A DNA stretch of 64,000 bases. It comes from Dryomyza anilis (taxonomy: Eukaryota > Arthropoda > Insecta > Diptera > Dryomyzidae). The stretch covers positions 9,675,852 through 9,739,851 of the forward strand of contig OX638136.1 of the NCBI GenBank assembly GCA_951804985.1, in the 5' to 3' direction. The stretch's first letter is position 1. Every line of letters begins with the position of its first letter. Shown here piece after piece: positions 56,485 through 64,000 of this stretch. The position numbers were made by a program, and so were the translations under genes. Under the pieces are notes generated by a model, which worked only from the letters and a program-made list of their open reading frames with translations, did not search any database and was not told the DNA's origin.

Positions 56485-58327
56485 CATAATATTTCTTGTT
56501 TTAATAATCTTTAAATTTGTTCCACCGCATGCTAGTAATTTAAGCCTAAGTATATACATAGCGATCTGTGGGTACCGTATTATTTTAATTTTCCCAATCA
56601 TTATCATACATTCCTAAACTTCTCGTAATTCACTTATAAATTTATTTCCTCATTTTAACAATTAATACATCAATTTCTAATTATGGTAATTTTTCAACAA
56701 ATTGTTATGTATTTTCTTTACCTTTCCTTCAATTAATATTGTCGTTGTCACGCGGGTAGTGACGGACAAAACCTTATAGGGCCCAACCCAAATATTTGAT
56801 ATTTTAATATTTTATTATAATCATCGGCTTTATATAGTGGTGAAATTAGATGGCATTTCAGAATCATAACCTTATAGTTTTCGGAAAGGTGTTTGCCCAG
56901 TTGACACATGCATCGTATTATTATGGACATGAATTGCCGAATTTAACCATTGATCCCAATTTGAACCAGAAAATAACTTTCACAAGAAATTAGAGCCATT
57001 GTCAGTTACTAGCATTCTTGGAATATTATAATTTCATCATAAAATGCTTTAGCCACTGTGCTTGCTTCTGCGTATTGCTACACAGGACATATATTTTGAA
57101 ATATCGTCTTGAAATGTTAAAATGTGTCGGGTAAAATTCATACTAAGTCCATATAAACTTTATCAAATGGACGCGTTGGTGTATCTGTCAAGACCATTGG
57201 CATTGTTGCTAGCTTAGAACTTTTGTTAACTTGACATTTAGGGCAATTTTTTACATACTCTTTAATTTGTGTTTGCATACTCTTCCAGCTATATTGCTTT
57301 CTTATCCTTGATGACCCCTTAACGGCGAGACGTGAAAATCTCTAATGACTGTTTTAATTTCTTCAGGATCAGTTAATACTTAACTCAAGATTGTTTCACC
57401 GTCGATATCCGTCACCGTGTCGTCCATGACGTCCGGGTGTGGATATATTGCATTTGGTGTAGTCTTAGAACGGGTTTGAACTGTCGCCATTTCTGTTTCT
57501 AATTGTGGAATCCTACTTAATGCATCCGCATTTAAATTCTTTTTGCCAGGTTTATAAATTATTTCGAACTCGAATTCTGATAATTTGTGCCTAAACCTGG
57601 CTAGCCTTGATGTTTGATCCTTTAAATTTGCTATGCCACGCATTAGTTGGTGATCCGTATAAACCGTGAATGGACGCCCCAATAAATACGCTCTATAATT
57701 TTTTGTGTCCCATACTATTGCCTAAAATTCTCGTTCTATAGTTGAGTACCTTGTTTCTGCGTCATTTAGAGCTCTACATGCAAATGCGATTGGTCGATGA
57801 GAACATGGCTCGCCCTGTGACAGCACTGCTCCTATAGCTTCTCCACTTGCATCTGTTGTCAATACAAAGGGTTTTGAAAAATCTGCGTATGATAGAACAT
57901 TAGGTGAAATAATTGCTTAATTAAGTTTAATAAATGAATCCTGGCACTTGTCTGTCCATTCAAAACTGGCATCCTTCCGTAACAGTTTATTAATCGGTAA
58001 TGTTAACTTTGCCATATTCTTAACTAATTTTCTGTAATAATTTACTAGACCTAAGGCTTGGCTTGTACCTGTTTCTTGGCCCTAGGTACTGGAATATTTC
58101 CGTGCATTTGTGCTCTAAATATACTACTTCTCGCCTTAAAAAATTGCATTTTTCGTATTTAATTTTAAATTATTTTCCCTCAATTTCTCCAACACCTTGC
58201 ATAGTCTAATTTCGTGGTGCATTATATTTTTCTCATACACTACTATGTCTTCTAGATATACGAAACAATCAAGTCCCTGTGGTCCATTATTCTTTGAATG
58301 TCGGGTGCCCCTCAATCCAAATGGCAT
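56485..58327 (-). pseudogene. pol: C2 pol fragment (unit 1)
   Basis: Minus strand: RT piece with FVYLEDIVVYEKN (58270-58140), connection segment (kept here, lost in C1 and C3), RNase H pieces (YTDHQLMRG at 57660, ALSRIPQLETE), decayed integrase with the zinc-domain cysteines and MPMVLTDTPTRPF-like text near 57190, and spacer to 56485. Many stops and small deletions; the catalytic RT motif is already altered (LEDD-like). Confidence 0.85.
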
Positions 58328-58430
58328 AGAAGCCAATACGTCAGAAACAACGACAACGCATCGAACTACTACCGCAGAACAACAGCAGTCAGCAACGAAA
58401 ACATCGGGACCAGGTTTTTATTATATATAA
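58197..58430 (+). other. Chimeric 77-codon ORF across the array seam
   Basis: The first ~43 codons read antisense through C2 RT; the last ~34 codons are the true C-terminal tail of A env in frame (SETTTTHRTTTAEQQQ). Repeated at 62629-62862. It needs no ATG argument: its first codon is ATG-like within C sequence but no promoter is evident. Probably accidental. Confidence 0.5.
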
Positions 58431-58670
58431 CTGGCTATTACAACTCTTAATTTACTAATATCCATTAAATATTATATAAGTAAAGATCATAACTTCATAA
58501 CTAATAGAACTTAACGTAATTTATACCACATAAAACAATGTAAAAAGAAAAAACTATTATTCTTTTTAATAATAATTTTCTCTTCAGAAATAATTAAAAT
58601 AATACAAAAAAAAAAAAACTATTATTCTTCTTAATAATAATATTTTTTTTTTTCAATAAGGGGGGAGGTA

Positions 58671-59269
58671 TGTTGTGTATCATAATCGTAGAGTTCACAA
58701 CGTACATATGATCCACTGTTGTGTATCATAATCGTGGAACTTACAGCGTGCTTATGATCCACAATATAACATAATCAGTATATTTTTCTTTACGGCATAC
58801 TTTTAGGGTTAAGCATTATGCATGTTAAACACAAACAGCATTTAATTGTATTGGCGCACACCGCTTAACATAGCACAGGTATACACGCCCACGTTAAATA
58901 GGTCACTCAGATAAACGCTGACTTAGTTATTTTAGAATGATGAAAGTACTCAATTTATTGTGAAATTATAAATACGCTGACTAAGTTATTTTAGCATGAT
59001 GAAATTACTCAATTTATTGTGAAATTATAAGAATACGAGGTGTTAAGTAGAAGTTAAGTATAGACTAAGAATCAATTGTTTTCGATAATCTGAACTGTCT
59101 ACAAATAAGTGTTAAGTATAAGTGTAACCAACTTTTAAAGCGAAATAAAGTGTCTTGAAGTAAAAAGACTCGGTTGTTTTAAATAATATAAAGAAAGTAA
59201 AAAGGACTCAGTAAGTATAAATAGGATCAAGTTAAAGTCCTTAGAAGAAGGACCTTTTAAAATACAACA
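58671..59269 (+). repeat. A-family LTR in unit 2
   Basis: 599 bases, almost identical to 54421-55019 (for example CTACAAATAAG here against CTATAAATAAG). Preceded by env tail and polypurine tract (58658-58670), followed by GTCC (59270-59273). It is a passenger of the tandem unit, not an independent insertion. Confidence 0.95.
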
Positions 59270-59273
59270 GTCC

Positions 59274-60246
59274 GCCATCAATGCGCTGATGTCAGCATTA
59301 CGGGAGCTATAAAAACTACAGCGACAGCTTCATTGGAAATAATCCTAAATATACTTCCAATAGACTTGTTTATCAAAGGGTCAGCGGCAAAGACTGCACT
59401 AAGACTATCTAGACTTCCCACTTTCGGACCAACAATTACGGACATGCAAATATCCTGCAAAACTTTACCATCACTTATTCCCAAACAGACTATGTAATTC
59501 CCTTTATTGACTTTGGAAAAGAAATAAAAACCACCATCCCCATGAGGGAACTATGGACAGAAGACAGAGTCATTAGACCAAACGAAACATATGTATACAC
59601 TGATGGTTCCAAGATGGAAACAGGCACAGGGTGCGGTATATACTGCGAAAAATTAAATATTGAAAAATCCATCCAAATTAGGGCCGAATGTTCGATATTT
59701 CAAGCAGAAATATATGCAGTATCAGAGGCAGCTAGGTTGATAGCGTTTGGGCAATACCAAGAACTGATATTACCATCGACAGCCAAGGAACCATCAAAGA
59801 TTAGGAATTAGATCGGAGGTAGTCAACCGTTGTCGCAGAGAACTCAAGGTTCTCGATTAACAACACTGTTTTAAACTGTGCTGGGTACCAGAACATAACA
59901 ATATTCCAAGATATGAAAAATCCGACGAACTGGAAAAGTTTGGAGTAGTAAAACAAACGGCAGAAACAGATAACACTGTAAAACCTCCTGTGGCAGATTT
60001 CTAAATACGTATAACAAACAGATAAAAAGATGGCACGACTCAAACTCATGCCTCGCCACAAAAAAAAAGGAACGACATAAAAAAGGGATACAGCTCAAAA
60101 AGACAGAAGTTAGATTACTAGTAGGAATTGCCACAGGACATAACACCTTACTATCACATCTTATAAAAATGGGTTTTAGAGAGGGGTCGACCTGTGTAGG
60201 TGGACATAGAGGCCGAGGAAAACAGCTATCACTTCCTCTGCCAATG
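59274..60246 (+). pseudogene. LINE-1 RNase H region (unit 2)
   Basis: As 43237-44217, full length: RNase H ORF 59542-59811 and the downstream TGHNTLLSHLIKMGF text. Interrupted by hAT N3 at TCCTACAC (60247-60254). Confidence 0.88.
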
Positions 60247-60254
60247 TCCTACAC

Positions 60255-60676
60255 TAGTGATGCCCAACTCGCCTGCCCGCGGCTGACGGCACGGGCAATC
60301 GGGTGCTTTGCGGGGGGTATCTACGGGCAGAAGTGAGCGGGGTTTGCAACGCAGAAATGAGCGGGGGATTTTAGTGTTGCATTTTTAGAAATTCCGGGAA
60401 ATTTAAATGTCTATTTAAGAGTAAAATTATTTGAGATTGGGTTGAAAACATTAACAAACAACAATTAAATTTCCACTCTACTTCAAACATTTTAATTTTT
60501 CAGTGCACTTTTTGGGAAACAGTGGCAGCGTGATCAACTGAGAGTTTTTGCAGTTCACTCGAACTTATATTCGTTGTGCTCGCTCAAACTCTAACAATTC
60601 TCTCACCCTTTCCGCTTCAACGCTGTTGCCCTCACCCAGCACCTTGCGGGTGCCCTCACCCAGTTGGGCATCCCTA
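60255..60676. mobile_element. hAT-like element N3, short form (unit 2)
   Basis: 422 bases, same ends and the same TCCTACAC target duplication (60247-60254, 60677-60684) as in unit 1. Confidence 0.9.
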
Positions 60677-60684
60677 TCCTACAC

Positions 60685-60903
60685 TATCGATCAAACGTAA
60701 CAAAATTCTTAGCTCTTTTTTCTTCCAGGAAATAGACGACATCAAGAACAAACATCCGCTAAAAATAATGAAATTCATCCACGCATCTGGACGGACGAAA
60801 ATGGAAACACGTCCATAGGACACCATATAGAGGGAACACAATGGATCAACTCTGGTCTAAGTGGTCGACAACACAACGATTGCCGACACCTCAAAACCTA
60901 ACC
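60685..60903 (+). pseudogene. LINE-1 C-terminus and 3' UTR (unit 2)
   Basis: Copy of 56253-56471, followed by the 13-base TATTTATATTTTT (60904-60916). Confidence 0.8.
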
Positions 60904-60916
60904 TATTTATATTTTT

Positions 60917-62759
60917 CATAATATTTCTTGTTTTAATAATCTTTAAATTTGTTCCACCGCATGCTAGTAATTTAAGCCTAAGTATATACATAGCGATCTG
61001 TGGGTACCGTATTATTTTAGTTTTCCCAATCATTATCATACATTCCTAAACTTCTCGTAATTCACTTATAAATTTATTTCCTCATTTTAACAATTAATAC
61101 ATCAATTTCTAATTATGGTAATTTTTCAACAAATTGTTATGTATTTTCTTTACCTTTCCTTCAATTAATATTGTCGTTGTCACGCGGGTAGTGACGGACA
61201 AAACCTTATAGGGCCCAACCCAAATATTTGATATTTTAATATTTTATTATAATCATCGGCTTTATATAGTGGTGAAATTAGATGGCATTTCAGAATCATA
61301 ACCTTATAGTTTTCGGAAAGGTGTTTGCCCAGTTGACACATGCATCGTATTATTATGGACATGAATTGCCGAATTTAACCATTGATCCCAATTTGAACCA
61401 GAAAATAACTTTCACAAGAAATTAGAGCCATTGTCAGTTACTAGCATTCTTGGAATATTATAATTTCATCATAAAATGCTTTAGCCACTGTGCTTGCTTC
61501 TGCGTATTGCTACACAGGACATATATTTTGAAATATCGTCTTGAAATGTTAAAATGTGTCGGGTAAAATTCATACTAAGTCCATATAAACTTTATCAAAT
61601 GGACGCGTTGGTGTATCTGTCAAGACCATTGGCATTGTTGCTAGCTTAGAACTTTTGTTAACTTGACATTTAGGGCAATTTTTTACATACTCTTTAATTT
61701 GTGTTTGCATACTCTTCCAGCTATATTGCTTTCTTATCCTTGATGACCCCTTAACGGCGAGACGTGAAAATCTCTAATGACTGTTTTAATTTCTTCAGGA
61801 TCAGTTAATACTTAACTCAAGATTGTTTCACCGTCGATATCCGTCACCGTGTCGTCCATGACGTCCGGGTGTGGATATATTGCATTTGGTGTAGTCTTAG
61901 AACGGGTTTGAACTGTCGCCATTTCTGTTTCTAATTGTGGAATCCTACTTAATGCATCCGCATTTAAATTCTTTTTGCCAGGTTTATAAATTATTTCGAA
62001 CTCGAATTCTGATAATTTGTGCCTAAACCTGGCTAGCCTTGATGTTTGATCCTTTAAATTTGCTATGCCACGCATTAGTTGGTGATCCGTATAAACCGTG
62101 AATGGACGCCCCAATAAATACGCTCTATAATTTTTTGTGTCCCATACTATTGCCTAAAATTCTCGTTCTATAGTTGAGTACCTTGTTTCTGCGTCATTTA
62201 GAGCTCTACATGCAAATGCGATTGGTCGATGAGAACATGGCTCGCCCTGTGACAGCACTGCTCCTATAGCTTCTCCACTTGCATCTGTTGTCAATACAAA
62301 GGGTTTTGAAAAATCTGCGTATGATAGAACATTAGGTGAAATAATTGCTTAATTAAGTTTAATAAATGAATCCTGGCACTTGTCTGTCCATTCAAAACTG
62401 GCATCCTTCCGTAACAGTTTATTAATCGGTAATGTTAACTTTGCCATATTCTTAACTAATTTTCTGTAATAATTTACTAGACCTAAGGCTTGGCTTGTAC
62501 CTGTTTCTTGGCCCTAGGTACTGGAATATTTCCGTGCATTTGTGCTCTAAATATACTACTTCTCGCCTTAAAAAATTGCATTTTTCGTATTTAATTTTAA
62601 ATTATTTTCCCTCAATTTCTCCAACACCTTGCATAGTCTAATTTCGTGGTGCATTATATTTTTCTCATACACTACTATGTCTTCTAGATATACGAAACAA
62701 TCAAGTCCCTGTGGTCCATTATTCTTTGAATGTCGGGTGCCCCTCAATCCAAATGGCAT
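60917..62759 (-). pseudogene. pol: C2 pol fragment (unit 2)
   Basis: Copy of 56485-58327, same stops and deletions, ending at the seam with the env tail. Confidence 0.85.
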
Positions 62760-63099
62760 AGAAGCCAATACGTCAGAAACAACGACAACGCATCGAACTA
62801 CTACCGCAGAACAACAGCAGTCAGCAACGAAAACATCGGGACCAGGTTTTTATTATATATAACTGGCTATTACAACTCTTAATTTACTAATATCCATTAA
62901 ATATTATATAAGTAAAGATCATAACTTCATAACTAATAGAACTTAACGTAATTTATACCACATAAAACAATGTAAAAAGAAAAAACTATTATTCTTTTTA
63001 ATAATAATTTTCTCTTCAGAAATAATTAAAATAATACAAAAAAAAAACTATTATTCTTCTTAATAATAATATTTTTTTTTTTCAATAAGGGGGGAGGTA

Positions 63100-63698
63100 T
63101 GTTGTGTATCATAATCGTAGAGTTCACAACGTACATATGATCCACTGTTGTGTATCATAATCGTGGAACTTACAGCGTGCTTATGATCCACAATATAACA
63201 TAATCAGTATATTTTTCTTTACGGCATACTTTTAGGGTTAAGCATTATGCATGTTAAACACAAACAGCATTTAATTGTATTGGCGCACACCGCTTAACAT
63301 AGCACAGGTATACACGCCCACGTTAAATAGGTCACTCAGATAAACGCTGACTTAGTTATTTTAGAATGATGAAAGTACTCAATTTATTGTGAAATTATAA
63401 ATACGCTGACTAAGTTATTTTAGCATGATGAAATTACTCAATTTATTGTGAAATTATAAGAATACGAGGTGTTAAGTAGAAGTTAAGTATAGACTAAGAA
63501 TCAATTGTTTTCGATAATCTGAACTGTCTACAAATAAGTGTTAAGTATAAGTGTAACCAACTTTTAAAGCGAAATAAAGTGTCTTGAAGTAAAAAGACTC
63601 GGTTGTTTTAAATAATATAAAGAAAGTAAAAAGGACTCAGTAAGTATAAATAGGATCAAGTTAAAGTCCTTAGAAGAAGGACCTTTTAAAATACAACA
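63100..63698 (+). repeat. A-family LTR in unit 3
   Basis: 599 bases, nearly identical to the other A LTRs, followed by GTCC (63699-63702). Confidence 0.95.
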
Positions 63699-63702
63699 GT
63701 CC

Positions 63703-64000
63703 GCCATCAATGCGCTGATGTCAGCATTACGGGAGCTATAAAAACTACAGCGACAGCTTCATTGGAAATAATCCTAAATATACTTCCAATAGACTTGTTT
63801 ATCAAAGGGTCAGCGGCAAAGACTGCACTAAGACTATCTAGACTTCCCACTTTCGGACCAACAATTACGGACATGCAAATATCCTGCAAAACTTTACCAT
63901 CACTTATTCCCAAACAGACTATGTAATTCCCTTTATTGACTTTGGAAAAGAAATAAAAACCACCATCCCCATGAGGGAACTATGGACAGAAGACAGAGTC
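63703..64000 (+). pseudogene. LINE-1 region (unit 3, partial)
   Basis: Start of the LINE-1 linker region (SITGAIKTTATASLE) up to the window end, just short of the RNase H motif. Confidence 0.85.

Larger units (their letters stand above)
34233..58327 (-). mobile_element. Gypsy family C copy C2 (minus strand, split by nested insertions)
   Basis: Three blocks on the minus strand form one element in the correct order: pol 58327-56485, pol-env spacer 40098-36000 (itself interrupted 37494-39525), env 36000-34233. The gap 40112-56471 is LINE-1 with everything nested in it, bounded by a 13-base duplication of C sequence. Gag and both LTRs are missing: one end is fused to C3, the other to the A env tail of the tandem array. 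Confidence 0.75.
54079..58328 (+). repeat. Composite tandem array, unit 1 (4250 bases)
   Basis: Order: last ~34 codons of A env, polypurine tract, A LTR, LINE-1 RNase H part, hAT N3 (short), LINE-1 3' end, antisense C2 pol. The seam to unit 2 reads AAATGGCATAGAAGCC, joining C2 RT to A env over a short shared ATAGAAGCC-like overlap. Unit 1 lacks 14 bases near 55042 and 168 bases near 55675 that unit 2 has. Confidence 0.92.
58329..62760 (+). repeat. Composite tandem array, unit 2 (4432 bases)
   Basis: Complete unit with the same order as unit 1, near-identical sequence and without the 14- and 168-base deletions. Sub-parts are listed separately. Confidence 0.93.
62761..64000 (+). repeat. Composite tandem array, unit 3 (cut by window end)
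   Basis: Env tail, polypurine tract (63087-63099), A LTR and the beginning of the LINE-1 part. The array continues beyond the window, so its size is unknown. Confidence 0.92.

Noticed and set aside
58671..59269. Independent solo LTR insertions at 58671 and 63100
   Set aside because: Both are preceded by the env tail and polypurine tract and followed by the same LINE-1 sequence, so they are parts of the tandem unit.

Overview
This window looks like non-genic, transposon-packed DNA of a fly (order Diptera, probably a higher fly). Base composition is very AT-rich. All recognisable coding sequence belongs to transposable elements, and the families seen are typical of Diptera: Ty3/gypsy retrotransposons with an envelope gene (errantivirus-like), non-LTR retrotransposons, non-autonomous hAT elements, a tRNA-headed SINE and a GTCY-microsatellite repeat of the mini-me/DINE type. 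I found no host protein gene and no convincing functional tRNA or rRNA gene. The species cannot be named from the sequence.

Layout. 1-3330: AT-rich flank holding one mini-me-like repeat and the 5' LTR of gypsy family C. 3331-12197: gypsy copy A1 (5' LTR, intact gag, broken pol, truncated env), inserted inside that C LTR. 12213-15016: a second copy of the flank, this time running into the complete gypsy element C1 (14434-23848; two LTRs, 4-bp GATG target duplication). 23859-32451: a hAT-like element, a reversed mini-me-like copy, a ~2.9 kb foldback-like element with SINE copies inside it, and a GC-rich degenerate minisatellite split by another hAT-like element. 32452-40098: minus-strand remains of family C (a pol fragment C3, then env and spacer of C2), with a MITE-like repeat and two SINEs inserted. 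40112-56471: one 5'-truncated LINE (LINE-1) that landed in C2 and was later opened by an antisense LINE (LINE-2), a hAT-like element, a 3.2 kb tandem duplication and gypsy copy A2 (46466-55019). 54079-64000: a tandem array of a ~4.4 kb composite unit made of A env tail + A LTR + LINE-1 3' end + hAT-like element + antisense C pol; it runs off the window.

How the genes work together. In both gypsy families gag is followed by pol in the -1 frame. Each family has a GGGAAAC slippery heptamer at the end of gag and a stem-loop just downstream. The stem is conserved between A and C with one compensatory base-pair change, which supports programmed -1 frameshifting. Pol carries protease, reverse transcriptase, RNase H and integrase. 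Env resembles the insect errantivirus / baculovirus F-type fusion proteins. Every copy here is disrupted, so none looks autonomous as it stands; A1 gag and the A2 integrase remain open.

The target-site duplications (GATG for C1, GTCC for A2, TATTTATATTTTT for LINE-1, and 8-bp duplications for three hAT-like elements) allow the order of insertions to be read. The sequence suggests a recent, nested transposon graveyard that has itself been amplified in tandem. Because two large blocks are near-duplicates, assembly artefacts should be excluded.
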